Positions 15,273 to 28,568 of a DNA stretch of 41,936 bases are shown piece after piece. Numbering within the stretch: the first letter of the stretch is position 1; every line of letters begins with the position of its first letter. The stretch is from Pseudomonadota bacterium (GTDB lineage: Bacteria; Pseudomonadota; Gammaproteobacteria; Burkholderiales; Burkholderiaceae_C). The stretch covers positions 1-41,936 of the forward strand of contig JAJXTO010000023.1 of the NCBI GenBank assembly GCA_021783695.1, read 5' to 3'. Made by a program: the position numbers and the translations under genes. The notes under the pieces are model-generated. The model did not search any database, was not told the DNA's origin, and was given only the letters and a program-made list of their open reading frames with translations.

Positions 15273-16100
15273 TCAGGACGCGGACTGCCCCAAGGCCCGC
15301 AACCGCGTTTGCCGCCGCAGCGACCACCAGATCATGCCGCTGCCCAGAATGATGAGCGGAATCGACAGCAACTGCCCCATGGTGAGGTGAAACCACAGAT
15401 AGCCGAGAAAGGCATCGGGCTGGCGGAAAAACTCGGCAGTGAAACGCGCCAGACCATAGCCAAGCGCAAAGCATCCGGCGATGAAGCCGCGCGGGCGCTC
15501 CTTGCGCGACAGCCACCACAGCACCGCAAACAGCGCGATGCCTTCGAGAAACATTTCATACAGTTCGGAGGGAAATCGCGGCACCATGCTGCCGGACTTC
15601 GGATAGATCATCGCCCCAGGCCACCAGGCCGGTGCGGCACGTCCCCACAGCTCGCCGTTGATGAAGTTGCCGATGCGGCCAAACGCCAACCCGGGCGGAA
15701 TGAGCGGCGCCACAAAGTCCATGATCTGCAGCCAGGAGTAACGCCGCGTGCGGGCGAACCAGAACGCCGCCACCATCACGCCGAGCAGTCCGCCGTGGAA
15801 GGACATGCCGCCGTCCCAGACCGCGATGATCTGGCTCAGGTGCGAAAAGTAATAATCCGGCTGGTAGAACAGCACATAGCCGGTGCGCCCGCCCAGAATC
15901 ACGCCCAGCACACCGGCGAACAGCAGGTCTTCGATGTCGCGCGACGTCCAGCCCTGGCGGGCGTAGGGCTGATCCTTGAGACGCTTTTGCGCGAGCAGCC
16001 AGAAGGCGATGAAGCCCAGCAGGTACATGATGCCGTACCAGTGCACCTTGACCGGGCCAAGCTGCAGGGCGATGGGGTTGAAGTCGGGATGAACGAGCAT
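15273..16100 (-). CDS. lgt: Prolipoprotein diacylglyceryl transferase
   Basis: This 275-residue inner-membrane enzyme moves diacylglycerol from phosphatidylglycerol to the cysteine of prolipoproteins, the first step in lipoprotein maturation. The Lgt signature GRIGNFINGELWGR holds the essential Arg and Asn. GGRTGYVLFY and SFHGGLLGVM are also intact, and about seven membrane helices are visible. The ATG at 16100 fits the family start (MLVHPDFNPIALQLG); an upstream extension is not conserved in character. It diverges from ilvD across 143 bp that include a perfect 12-bp palindrome (16199-16210). Confidence 0.95.
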   Translation of the reverse strand: MLVHPDFNPIALQLGPVKVHWYGIMYLLGFIAFWLLAQKRLKDQPYARQGWTSRDIEDLLFAGVLGVILGGRTGYVLFYQPDYYFSHLSQIIAVWDGGMSFHGGLLGVMVAAFWFARTRRYSWLQIMDFVAPLIPPGLAFGRIGNFINGELWGRAAPAWWPGAMIYPKSGSMVPRFPSELYEMFLEGIALFAVLWWLSRKERPRGFIAGCFALGYGLARFTAEFFRQPDAFLGYLWFHLTMGQLLSIPLIILGSGMIWWSLRRQTRLRALGQSAS

Positions 16101-16243
16101 GGGCGTGAAGTGTACGGGGTGAGCCCGTAGATTCACTTCAGCCCCGCCCGGCACGCGCCAAGATTTACTTTTCGATACCACTCCGCGCAGCTTCACACCA
16201 AGCCGGCTTGCCGCTGCGGCGTGACAATGCATGATTCGTCGCC

Positions 16244-17950
16244 ATGAACCCACTGCCAGCCATGACTGAAAAACTGCGTTCCGAAAACATCACCGTCGGC
16301 GCGGCGCGCGCGCCCAACCGCTCCATGTTCTACGCCATGGGCTACAGGAAGTCCGACTTCCGCAATCCGATGATCGGCATTGCCAACGCGCACTCCACCA
16401 TCACCCCGTGCAATTCCGGCCTGCAGCGCCTGGCTGACGCCGCCATCGAGGGTGTGCGCGCAGCGGGGGGCAACCCGCAGATGTTCGGCACCCCCACCAT
16501 CGCCGATGGCATGTCCATGGGCACCGAAGGCATGAAGTACTCGCTGGTGTCCCGCGAGGTCATTGCCGACTGCGTGGAAACCTGCGTGCAGGGGCAGTGG
16601 ATGGACGGCGTGGTCACCGTGGGCGGCTGCGACAAGAACATGCCCGGCGCCATGATCGGCATGCTCCGCTGCAATGTGCCGGGTATCTTCGTTTATGGCG
16701 GCACCATTCTGCCCGGCCACTACAAGGGCCGCGATCTCAACATCGTCTCGGTGTTCGAGGCCGTGGGCGAGCACGCCGCCGGCCGCATGAGCGACGCGGA
16801 CTTCGACGCCATCGAGCAATGTTCGGTGCCCACCAGCGGCTCCTGCGGCGGCATGTACACGGCCAACACCATGTCGAGCGCCATCGAGGCCATGGGCATG
16901 TCGCTGCCCTACTCCAGCACCATGGCCAATGTGCACGAGGAAAAGGTGCGGTCGGCGCGCGATTCCGGCCAGGCCCTGCTGGCGGCGGTGCGCGCCGGTG
17001 GCCTCAAGCCGCGCGACATCGTCAACCGCAAGGCGCTGGAAAACGCCATTGCCGTGATCATGGCCATTGGCGGCTCCACCAACGCCGTGCTGCACCTGCT
17101 GGCCATCGCCCACGCCGCCGAGGTGCCATTGACCATCGAAGACTTCGAGATCATCCGCAAACGCACCCCGGTGTTGTGCGATCTGAAGCCCTCGGGCAAG
17201 TATGTCGCTACCGACCTGCACCGCGCCGGCGGCATTCCGCAGGTCATGAAAATCCTGCTCGAAGCGGGGTTGATCCACGGCGACTGCATCACCATCAACG
17301 GCAAGACCGTCGCCGAAAACCTGAACGACGTTTCCGCCACCCCCAGCCCCGAGCAGGACGTGATCCGCCCCATCGACGACCCGATGTACGCCCACGGCCA
17401 CCTTGCCATCCTCAAGGGCAATCTGGCGCCTGATGGCAGCGTCGCGAAGATCACCGGCCTGAAAAACCCCAGCATGACCGGCCCGGCTCGCGTGTTCGAC
17501 GACGAGCAGAGCGCGCTGCAGGCCATCCTCGACGGCAGGATCAAGGTCGGCGACATCATGGTGCTGCGCTATCTCGGCCCCAAGGGCGGTCCCGGCATGC
17601 CGGAAATGCTGGCCCCCACCTCGGCGCTGGTCGGCGCCGGTCTGGGCGAGTCGGTCGGCCTGATCACCGACGGCCGCTTCTCCGGCGGCACCTGGGGCAT
17701 GGTGGTCGGCCATGTGGCACCGGAAGCCATGGTCGGCGGGGCCATCGCCCTGGTGCGCGAGGGCGACACCATCACCATCGACGCACCCAGTCTGAGTCTG
17801 CATCTGCACGTCGGCAACGAGGAACTGGCCAAGCGCCGCGCCGCCTGGACGCCACCCGCCAAACGCTACACCCGCGGCGTGCTCGCCAAGTTCGGCGCGC
17901 TGGTCGGCAGCTCGCACCAGGGTGCGGTGCTCGATGCGGATCTATCTTGA
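16244..17950 (+). CDS. ilvD: Dihydroxy-acid dehydratase
   Basis: This 568-residue enzyme makes 2-keto acids from dihydroxy acids in isoleucine and valine synthesis. The three cysteine sites for the iron-sulfur cluster are in place: [20 protein letters not shown] and [13 protein letters not shown]. The C-terminal substrate motifs [15 protein letters not shown] and [12 protein letters not shown] are also present. Length fits the shorter bacterial form, which usually carries a [2Fe-2S] cluster. An in-frame ATG at 16262 is an alternative start. A terminator hairpin follows 21 bp after the stop. Confidence 0.96.
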   Translation: MNPLPAMTEKLRSENITVGAARAPNRSMFYAMGYRKSDFRNPMIGIANAHSTITPCNSGLQRLADAAIEGVRAAGGNPQMFGTPTIADGMSMGTEGMKYSLVSREVIADCVETCVQGQWMDGVVTVGGCDKNMPGAMIGMLRCNVPGIFVYGGTILPGHYKGRDLNIVSVFEAVGEHAAGRMSDADFDAIEQCSVPTSGSCGGMYTANTMSSAIEAMGMSLPYSSTMANVHEEKVRSARDSGQALLAAVRAGGLKPRDIVNRKALENAIAVIMAIGGSTNAVLHLLAIAHAAEVPLTIEDFEIIRKRTPVLCDLKPSGKYVATDLHRAGGIPQVMKILLEAGLIHGDCITINGKTVAENLNDVSATPSPEQDVIRPIDDPMYAHGHLAILKGNLAPDGSVAKITGLKNPSMTGPARVFDDEQSALQAILDGRIKVGDIMVLRYLGPKGGPGMPEMLAPTSALVGAGLGESVGLITDGRFSGGTWGMVVGHVAPEAMVGGAIALVREGDTITIDAPSLSLHLHVGNEELAKRRAAWTPPAKRYTRGVLAKFGALVGSSHQGAVLDADLS

Positions 17951-17971
17951 TGCCAGGCGTCAGCGCTGAAT

Positions 17972-18007
17972 AAAAAATCGCACGGAAACCGGCTGGGCGA
18001 TTTTTTT
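17972..18007. terminator. Bidirectional rho-independent terminator between ilvD and znuB
   Basis: AAAAAATCGC (17972-17981) is the perfect inverse of GCGATTTTTT (17997-18006), with a short CGG-AAA-CCG hairpin inside the loop. The T-run ends the ilvD transcript; the A-run gives a T-run on the other strand for the znu transcript coming from the right. Confidence 0.7.
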
Positions 18008-18109
18008 CACGAAATCCACAAATCCGCAGAGCCCGGGGTCACGCAGAATCCGGGTCCAGAATCCCAAATCCGGAGTCAGGTCTAGCTTCGTAGCAATCCT
18101 CCTGTCCTT

Positions 18110-18141
18110 CAAACCTGATGAACCGTCGGGTTTCAGGTTTG
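18110..18141. repeat. Inverted repeat after znuB
   Basis: CAAACCTGA (18110-18118) is repeated in inverse form as TCAGGTTTG (18133-18141), a perfect 9-bp stem with a 14-base loop that can pair further. It lies just downstream of the znuB stop on the minus strand. It could be a stabilising 3' hairpin or part of transcription termination; there is no T-run beside it. Confidence 0.5.
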
Positions 18142-18156
18142 GGACGCGCCGTCGCG

Positions 18157-18948
18157 TCAGCGTCGCCAGCCCTGGGCGGCAAGGTAGAGCGCAAAGCTCA
18201 GCGAGGCGATCCAGGTGCTTGCAGGGTAGCCGATGGCGTAGGCGGCGGCGAGCCCGCCCCAGGTGATGGCCAGCCCGAACAGGATCGACAGGCCGATGCC
18301 CCCTGCCACGCTGCGGTTGAGGGACTGAGCGGCTGCGGCGGGGCCGATGAGCAGGGCGAAGATGAGCAGCGCGCCGATCACTGGCACGGCGATGGCCACG
18401 GTGGCCGCCACCAGCAGGATGAACAGCAGATCGATCTGGCGCGTATTCACCCCGCGCGCCTGTGCGCCTTCGGGGTTGAAACTGGCAAAGCACAGCGGAC
18501 GATAGAGCACGGCCAGCCCGCCCAGGCCAACGATGCACACCCCGAGCGACAGACCGGCCTGCCACGCGGTGATGCCGACGATGCTGCCGAACAGAATGCT
18601 CATGGCCGACTGGGCGTTGGAGGTGTAGAGGTTGAGAAACAGCACCCCAAGGCCCAGAGCGAACATCAGCACCATGCCGATGCCGATGTCGCGCTGGCGG
18701 ATGCGCCCGCCGGTCAGCGCCAGCGCCACGCCGCTGACCAGGGTGAAGGCGAACAGGCCGAGATATGGACTCAGCCCCAGCAGAACAGCACCCGCGGCGC
18801 CGGTGAAGCCCACATGCGACAGGGCATGCGCGGCAAACGCCTGCCGTCGCAGGGTGATGAAGTAGCCCACCGCCGCGCTGAGCACCGCGATGGCGCTGCC
18901 CGCCAGCAGCGCGTGGCGCATGAAGCCGTATTCGAGACCGAGGATCAT
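18157..18948 (-). CDS. znuB: Zinc/manganese-type ABC transporter permease ZnuB
   Basis: This 263-residue ABC-3 family permease has about eight membrane helices. Typical stretches are RRQAFAAHALSHVGFTGAAG, where H-x5-G stands near the ATPase contact, and VPVIGALLIFALLIGPAAAA. The start overlaps the end of znuC by 4 bp (ATGA at 18945-18948). It works with the ATPase and binding protein encoded directly upstream to import Zn2+ or a related divalent metal. Sequence alone does not separate zinc from manganese; the Zur-like box before znuA favours zinc. Confidence 0.88.
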   Translation of the reverse strand: MILGLEYGFMRHALLAGSAIAVLSAAVGYFITLRRQAFAAHALSHVGFTGAAGAVLLGLSPYLGLFAFTLVSGVALALTGGRIRQRDIGIGMVLMFALGLGVLFLNLYTSNAQSAMSILFGSIVGITAWQAGLSLGVCIVGLGGLAVLYRPLCFASFNPEGAQARGVNTRQIDLLFILLVAATVAIAVPVIGALLIFALLIGPAAAAQSLNRSVAGGIGLSILFGLAITWGGLAAAYAIGYPASTWIASLSFALYLAAQGWRR

Positions 18949-19811
18949 GCGCCGTCTCCGCCGGGTGCGTGGGCGTGATCATGGCCGCAATGCGCAGATT
19001 CCTCGGGCATGAAGCCGCCGGCCGGGTGAATGAACACATAGCCGGCATCGCGCGCCACGGCCATGGGCAGGCCGTAGAGCGCGGTCAGCGCCGGGCCGTT
19101 GACCACGGCGTCCACCGTGCCCAGCCGCCCCTTTCCCCCAGCGAGGTAGAGCACCTGATCCATATGCGGCAGCAGCGGGTTGATGTCGTGCGCGGTCATC
19201 AGCACGGTGATGCCGTGCTCGGTACACAGTCGGCGCGCGGTGTGCAGAATGCGCTGCTGCGCCTGCGGGTCGAGATTGGACAGCGGCTCATCGAGCAGCA
19301 GCATGCGCACCGGATTGACCAATGCCTGCGCGATGCGCACCCGCTGGCGCTGCCCGCCGGAGAGCGCATCCAGGCTGCGATCGGCGAGATCGGCGGCGTC
19401 CATGGCGCGCAGGGCGGCAGCGACCGCCTGCGCGCGCTGCGCGGACTGCCCCAGTCCCAGACCCCAGCGTTCTCCCTGCCAGGCGGTTGCCACATAGCTG
19501 CGCGCGCGCAAAAAACTGTCGGCACCCACCGGGTCGCGCTGCGACACATAGCCCACCTGAGTCCGCAGCGCGACGCCATCGCGCCCGAGCAGGCGCAGCC
19601 GTCCAGACTGCAGGGGCTGCAGGCCGAGCAAGGTGCGCAGCAGAGTGGTTTTTCCTGCCCCGTTGGCGCCGAACACGCCGACGAACTGCCCAACGCCGAT
19701 GCGCAAATCCAGGCCATCCAGCACCACGCGCTGGTTCAGCGCGCAACGCAGGCCTTGCGCTTCGATGGCCCAGTCGGGAGCCTGGGCGCTGGACGGGTGT
19801 TGCGGGTTCAT
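18945..19811 (-). CDS. znuC: Zinc/manganese-type ABC transporter ATPase ZnuC with His-rich tail
   Basis: This 288-residue ABC ATPase has Walker A GANGAGKTT (48-56), signature LSGGQRQRVRIAQ, Walker B MLLLDEPLSNLD and H-loop VLMTAHDINPLLP. The C-terminal extension ends with HCGHDHAHAP, a His-rich segment that could bind zinc and adjust transport to cell supply. I chose the ATG at 19811, 2 bp after the znuA stop; a TTG at 19817 in the same frame is possible. It is the middle gene of a three-gene metal importer operon. Confidence 0.88.
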   Translation of the reverse strand: MNPQHPSSAQAPDWAIEAQGLRCALNQRVVLDGLDLRIGVGQFVGVFGANGAGKTTLLRTLLGLQPLQSGRLRLLGRDGVALRTQVGYVSQRDPVGADSFLRARSYVATAWQGERWGLGLGQSAQRAQAVAAALRAMDAADLADRSLDALSGGQRQRVRIAQALVNPVRMLLLDEPLSNLDPQAQQRILHTARRLCTEHGITVLMTAHDINPLLPHMDQVLYLAGGKGRLGTVDAVVNGPALTALYGLPMAVARDAGYVFIHPAGGFMPEESAHCGHDHAHAPGGDGA

Positions 19812-19813
19812 TG

Positions 19814-20701
19814 TCAATGCGATTTGCCCAAGGCCTGCTCAATGGCGCGCAAGGTCTGCAACTGCCACTGCACATAGCTGGTGTGAGGCGGAACGAATTC
19901 ATCCACGCCGACCGCCGGCACGCCGGACTCCCGGGCGATGGCGCGCAGGCGGTCGGTCAATGGATCGTTGACCTGCCGGTTGTAAAACAGCAGCGCCACC
20001 TGGCGGTGCCGCAGAGTGTCCTCATAACGCGCCACTTCCGCAGGGGAGGGCTCGGTGTCGTTCATCACATCGAACTGGAATTTTTCGCCCAGGCTGGTCC
20101 AGCGCAGTTGCCGCAGCAGGTAGCCGACAACCGGCTCGGTCGCGGTGACCTTCAGCCCCGGATGGGCGTTGCGCAGCGCGGCCTCCGCCTGGGTCACGCG
20201 CTTCAGATCAGCCTTGAAATTCTGGAGATTGCGCACAAACAGCGCCGCGTCTGCCGGCGCGGCTTGCTGCAGCAGCGCGGTGAGTTTCTCCGCCACCAGC
20301 AGAGCCACTTGCGGGTCGTAAAACACATGGGGGTTTTTGTCAGCCAGAATCAGGGCCGGATCAAGCTGCGCCGCCACGATGACCTGACGGTGTGGCGACG
20401 GGCTGGCCGCGAGAATTTTTTCCATCCAGTCGTCATAGCCCATGCCATTGAGCACCACGATCTGCGCCCGCGCCACCTTGCGCGCCACCGCCGGCGTGGC
20501 CTCGAAACCGTGTGGATCGACATTGGGATTGTTGATGATGCTGTCCACCACCACCTTGTTGCCGCCGACGGCCTGCGCGATCAGACCATAGGTGCTTTCC
20601 GCCGCGACGATGGAGACCGGTTCAGCCTCCGCAGCACCGCAGAGCAGCAGGCTGAAAACCGCGAATAAAACGGCATGGAAGGAGCGATGAAAGTGGCGCA
20701 T
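19814..20701 (-). CDS. znuA: Metal ABC transporter substrate-binding protein ZnuA-like
   Basis: This 295-residue periplasmic protein of the cluster A-I family starts with a signal peptide ending near CGAAEA. The mature part has VSIVAAESTYGLIAQAVGG, the metal-binding motif NPNVDPHGFEATP (H64), and a second binding region around TATEPVVGYLLRQL. The His-rich loop of classical ZnuA between the first and second metal ligands is absent, which is common in this subgroup. It should bind the metal in the periplasm and deliver it to ZnuB. It is the first gene of the operon, and a Zur-like box lies 28 bp upstream. Confidence 0.87.
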   Translation of the reverse strand: MRHFHRSFHAVLFAVFSLLLCGAAEAEPVSIVAAESTYGLIAQAVGGNKVVVDSIINNPNVDPHGFEATPAVARKVARAQIVVLNGMGYDDWMEKILAASPSPHRQVIVAAQLDPALILADKNPHVFYDPQVALLVAEKLTALLQQAAPADAALFVRNLQNFKADLKRVTQAEAALRNAHPGLKVTATEPVVGYLLRQLRWTSLGEKFQFDVMNDTEPSPAEVARYEDTLRHRQVALLFYNRQVNDPLTDRLRAIARESGVPAVGVDEFVPPHTSYVQWQLQTLRAIEQALGKSH

Positions 20702-20728
20702 GGTTTTATTCTGGCGAACACAGCAGGG

Positions 20729-20741
20729 GTTACTTTATAAC
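20729..20741 (-). promoter_or_regulatory. Zur-like operator before znuA
   Basis: GTTATAAAGTAAC (minus strand) is a 13-bp near palindrome matching the core of the proteobacterial Zur box, GTTATA-N-TATAAC, in 11 positions or so. It lies 28-40 bp before the znuA ATG and includes a -10-like TATAAA, so a bound repressor would block the promoter. No zur gene is in the window. Confidence 0.55.
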
Positions 20742-20819
20742 GCCATGCCGGGCGGCGTTGTGTCCAGATGCAATATGCCGAGGGCGGAAAACCCGTCGTC
20801 GCGGCATCAGATGAAACGC

Positions 20820-24878
<4,059 letters not shown>

Positions 24879-24910
24879 CCAGAAATCCTCGGGGTTGGAG
24901 TGTGTGCGGC

Positions 24911-27900
24911 TCAGGCGGCCTGGGCAAAGCGTAGCGCCGCGTCCATTTCCACGGCAACGGTGCGCGAGACGCCCTGCTCCTGCATGGTCACGCCGATGAG
25001 CTGGTCAGCCATTTCCATGGCGATCTTGTTGTGCGAAATGAAGAGGAACTGCGTGCTGGCCGACATGTCCTTGACCAGCCGGGCGTAGCGCTCGGTATTG
25101 GCATCGTCCAGCGGCGCGTCCACCTCGTCGAGCAGGCAGAACGGCGCCGGGTTGAGCTGGAAAATGGCGAACACCAGGGCGATGGCCACCAGCGCCTTTT
25201 CGCCACCGGAGAGCAGGTGGATGGAGCTGTTCTTCTTGCCCGGCGGCTGCGCCATGACCTGCACCCCGGCGTCGAGAATTTCCTCGCCGGTGATGATGAG
25301 CCGCGCATTGCCGCCGCCGAACAGCAGCGGAAACATGCGGCCGAAGTGCGCATTGATCTGCTCGAAAGTGGTGGCCAGCAGGTCGCGGGTTTCGGCGTCG
25401 ATCTTGCGGATGGCGTCTTCGAGTGTGGTGATGGCGGTCTGCAGGTCGTCGTTCTGCGCGTCAAGAAACTGTTTGCGCTCGCGCGCCTGGCCGAGTTCGT
25501 CGAGGGCGGCGAGGTTGACCGCGCCGAGCGCGGCGATGTCGCGCTGCAGCCGCTCATGCTCGCGCGCCAGCACCGGGGCCTGCGCATCTTCGGGCAGACT
25601 GGCGCGCACCGCCTCGACATCGGCCTGCGCCTCGGCGAGCTGCTGCGCGAACTGTTCGGCCTGCAGGCGGAACTCCTGCTCCTTGAGCTGCAGTTCGGTG
25701 ATGCGCTGGCGCAGCGGATCGAGGTCGCGGTCGAGGGCGAGTCGGGCTTCTTCGCGCTGGCGCAGTTGCAGGGCGATGTCGTCGGCCTCGCTGCGGCGCG
25801 CACCCAGCACGGCCTGCGCGCTCTCCTGCTCGGTCAGGGCCGATTGCAGTCCGGTCTGCGCACTCTCCTCGCTGAGCCGCGCCAGCTCGGCCTGCGCCGC
25901 CTCGCGGGCGCTGCCCTGGCGGGCGATCTGCTCCAGCGCCATCTGCGCCTCGCGTTGCAGATCGGCCAGCTTTTGCCGCAGACTGCGCACCGCATAGCCG
26001 CTCTCGCTCGCCTGGGCTTCGAGCTGGCGTTGCTGCGCCCGCGCGTCGGCCAGCGCCTGCTGCGCGTCGATCACCTCGGTTTCGAGGTCGGCCTGCAGCT
26101 GCTGCTGGTCGGCCAGACGCGCGTCGAGTTCCTCGAAGCGCGCCTCACTCTCGGCCTGCTGCGCCTGCAATTCCTCCACCTGGGCGCAGGTGTCACCCAG
26201 ATCAGCTGCGATCTGGCCGTGACGCGCGGCGCTCTGCTCCGCCTGCTGAGAGAGCTTGAGCCATTCCACCTGCACCGTGTGCAGTTGCTGCGTGTCCTGC
26301 TGCTGACGGCGCTGCAGTGCGGCGAGCTGTTCCTGCGCCCGGCCGAGATCGTGCTCGGCCTGATGCAACCGGGCGCGGCTTTGCTCGGCGATGAGCTGCT
26401 CGGCCTTGAGCTGACGCTCCAGGTTGTCGATCTCCTGCTGCCGCGCCAGCACGCCGGACTGCTCGGAGTCCGGCGCGTAGAAGCTCACGCTCTGGCGCGA
26501 CACCGCATGGCCTTCGGCCGTGATCAGCGTGGCTTGCGCGGGCAGACTGCCGCGCAGCGCCAGCGCCAGCTGCAGGGTGGGGGCGACGAACACATTGACG
26601 AGCCAGTCGTCGAGCAGCGCGCCTAGCGCAGCGTCGCCGCAGCGCACGCCGTCGCGCAGCGGGCGACAGCCGACAGGCGCTGCGGCCAGCGCCGCGGCTG
26701 CGGCTGCCATCGAAGCCGAATAGAAAGCCAGCTTGGCCGGAGGCGCATCGGCGGCGAAGCCGGCGGCCATGTCGAGCTGGCGCAGTTCCAATGCGGCCAG
26801 ACGCTCGCGCAACACGGCTTCGAGCGCGGTTTCAAGGCCGTGGTCCACTTGCAGGCGCGACCAGAGCTGTGAGAGTCCGTCCAGGCCATGCTTGGCCAGC
26901 CAGGGGCGCAGCTTGCCTTCGGTCAGCACCCGCTCCTGCAGGGCCTTGAGCGCGGAAATGCGCGCCGCAGTGGCAGCGAGCCGGGCCGCTGCGGCTTGCT
27001 GCGCCTGCAGCGCCTGCTGCCGGCCCTCTTGCAATTCGGGCAGGGTGTCGTCGAGTTGTTCACGCTGCGCGCGGGTGGTGTCGAGCGTATCGCCCAGGAT
27101 TTCCTGCTGGCGCCGCAGATCGGCCAGTCGCAAACTGTCGGGCGCGACCACGGCGCGCTGCTCGGCGCGCAGGCGCTCGGCGCGCTGCTGCAACTGTTGG
27201 ATCTGTTGCCCCAGGCTGCGCTGACGTGCGGCTTCGGCCTGCAGCGCCTGCTGCGCACCGGCGGCCTGGGCGCGTTCGTCCGCGGCGCGCAACTGTGCCT
27301 CGCCCAGCGCGGCTTCGAGCGCGGGCAGGCTCTCGCTCTGCTCCTGCGCACGGGCGTGCGCCACCTCCGCCTGCACCTCGGCATCGGCCAGGCGTTCCGC
27401 GGTGTCCGCGGCCTGCGCCACCGCGGCATCGTGCCGCTGCTGCCATTCCTGTGTTTGCGCGTCGATGGTCTGCAGCGTGGCCTGGGCGCGCTGACGGGCT
27501 TCGAGCACGAAGCGGATTTCCGCTTCCAGCTGGCTGACGCGCGACTGCGCCGCGTAGAACGCTGCCTGGGCGCGGTTGAGCGTGTCGCTGCTGGCGAACT
27601 GCGCCTGTCGCAGGGTTTCGATCTCGGCCTCGATGCCGCGCTGTTCGGCAATGCGGGCTTCGAGCGCGTTCATCGCCTCGCCACCGGCCAGAGTGATCTG
27701 CCGGCGCTTGGCCTGCGCCTCCTCCTGGCGCAGCAGCCAAAGCTGCTGCTGCACCAGGGTGGCACTGGCCTGCAGGGCCTGGTAGCGGGTGGCGACTTCG
27801 GCCTGTTGCTCCAGCCGCCCCAGATTGCTGCCGAGCTCGCGCAGGATGTCCTGCACGCGGGTGAGGTTCTCGCGGGTGTCCTGCAGACGGTTCTCGGTTT

Positions 27901-28435
27901 CGCGGCGGCGTTCCTTGTACTTGGACACCCCGGCGGCCTCTTCGAGCATCATGCGCAGGTCTTCAGGGCGCGACTCCAGAATGCGGGTGATGGTGCCCTG
28001 GCCGATGATGGCGTAGGAGCGCGGCCCCAGGCCGGTGCCGAGAAAGATGTCGTGCACATCGCGGCGCCGCACGGCCTGATTGTTGATGAAGTAACTCGAC
28101 GTGCCGTCGCGGGTGAGCACGCGCTTGATGGCCAGTTCGGTGAATTGCCCCCACTGGCCGCCGATGCGGTGATCGCTGTTGTCGAACACCATTTCCACAC
28201 TGCAGCGGCTGGCCGGCTTGCGCTGCCCGCTGCCGTTGAAAATGACATCCTGCATGGACTCGCCGCGCAACTCGCTGGCCTTGCTTTCGCCCAACACCCA
28301 GCGCACGGCGTCGATCACATTCGATTTGCCGCAGCCGTTGGGGCCGACGATGCCGCTGATGCGGCCGGGAAACGGCAGCGTCACGGGTTCGGCAAACGAC
28401 TTGAATCCGGCCAGCCGGAGTGAGGTCAAACGCAT
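24911..28435 (-). CDS. smc: Chromosome partition protein SMC
   Basis: This 1174-residue SMC protein organises and separates chromosomes. Head parts: Walker A GPNGCGKSN (31-39) at the N-terminus, and signature LSGGEKALVAIALVFAI with Walker B FCLLDEVDAPLDDANTERY at the C-terminus. Two very long coiled-coil arms, rich in Gln, Ala and Glu, surround a hinge domain at about 510-650. The start MRLTSLRLAGFKSF matches the family start exactly. A good promoter lies only a few bases upstream, so the mRNA may have almost no leader, and no ribosome binding site is visible. Partner genes scpA and scpB are not in the window. Confidence 0.97.
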   Translation of the reverse strand: MRLTSLRLAGFKSFAEPVTLPFPGRISGIVGPNGCGKSNVIDAVRWVLGESKASELRGESMQDVIFNGSGQRKPASRCSVEMVFDNSDHRIGGQWGQFTELAIKRVLTRDGTSSYFINNQAVRRRDVHDIFLGTGLGPRSYAIIGQGTITRILESRPEDLRMMLEEAAGVSKYKERRRETENRLQDTRENLTRVQDILRELGSNLGRLEQQAEVATRYQALQASATLVQQQLWLLRQEEAQAKRRQITLAGGEAMNALEARIAEQRGIEAEIETLRQAQFASSDTLNRAQAAFYAAQSRVSQLEAEIRFVLEARQRAQATLQTIDAQTQEWQQRHDAAVAQAADTAERLADAEVQAEVAHARAQEQSESLPALEAALGEAQLRAADERAQAAGAQQALQAEAARQRSLGQQIQQLQQRAERLRAEQRAVVAPDSLRLADLRRQQEILGDTLDTTRAQREQLDDTLPELQEGRQQALQAQQAAAARLAATAARISALKALQERVLTEGKLRPWLAKHGLDGLSQLWSRLQVDHGLETALEAVLRERLAALELRQLDMAAGFAADAPPAKLAFYSASMAAAAAALAAAPVGCRPLRDGVRCGDAALGALLDDWLVNVFVAPTLQLALALRGSLPAQATLITAEGHAVSRQSVSFYAPDSEQSGVLARQQEIDNLERQLKAEQLIAEQSRARLHQAEHDLGRAQEQLAALQRRQQQDTQQLHTVQVEWLKLSQQAEQSAARHGQIAADLGDTCAQVEELQAQQAESEARFEELDARLADQQQLQADLETEVIDAQQALADARAQQRQLEAQASESGYAVRSLRQKLADLQREAQMALEQIARQGSAREAAQAELARLSEESAQTGLQSALTEQESAQAVLGARRSEADDIALQLRQREEARLALDRDLDPLRQRITELQLKEQEFRLQAEQFAQQLAEAQADVEAVRASLPEDAQAPVLAREHERLQRDIAALGAVNLAALDELGQARERKQFLDAQNDDLQTAITTLEDAIRKIDAETRDLLATTFEQINAHFGRMFPLLFGGGNARLIITGEEILDAGVQVMAQPPGKKNSSIHLLSGGEKALVAIALVFAIFQLNPAPFCLLDEVDAPLDDANTERYARLVKDMSASTQFLFISHNKIAMEMADQLIGVTMQEQGVSRTVAVEMDAALRFAQAA

Positions 28436-28447
28436 CGAAATGGGCTA

Positions 28448-28476
28448 ACTATATGATTTACAAAAGAAATTGTGAA
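28448..28476 (-). promoter_or_regulatory. Sigma-70-type promoter of smc
   Basis: On the minus strand TTCACA (28471-28476), a 17-bp spacer and TATAGT (28448-28453) form a good promoter match. The expected transcript start, near 28441, is only about six bases before the smc ATG. Confidence 0.5.
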
Positions 28477-28568
28477 TTTCGCGGCAGACGGAAATCATAC
28501 CATCGCCACCCTGCCCCACCGCAGCAACACCGCAAAGAGCAGCAGCGGGGCGCCTATCATCGCGCCAC

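Noticed and set aside
16199..16210. Perfect palindrome CAAGCCGGCTTG between lgt and ilvD
   Set aside because: It may be an operator, but there is no supporting promoter match or known regulator; kept only as a remark under lgt.
16193..17917. 574-codon open frame antisense to ilvD
   Set aside because: The peptide is rich in Gly, Ala, His and Asp with no domain pattern; ilvD on the other strand has complete family motifs. High GC leaves few stop codons in the opposite frame.
25031..28423. Long plus-strand open frames inside smc
   Set aside because: The Leu/Gly/Gln-rich peptides mirror the repetitive coiled-coil coding of smc; no independent signal.
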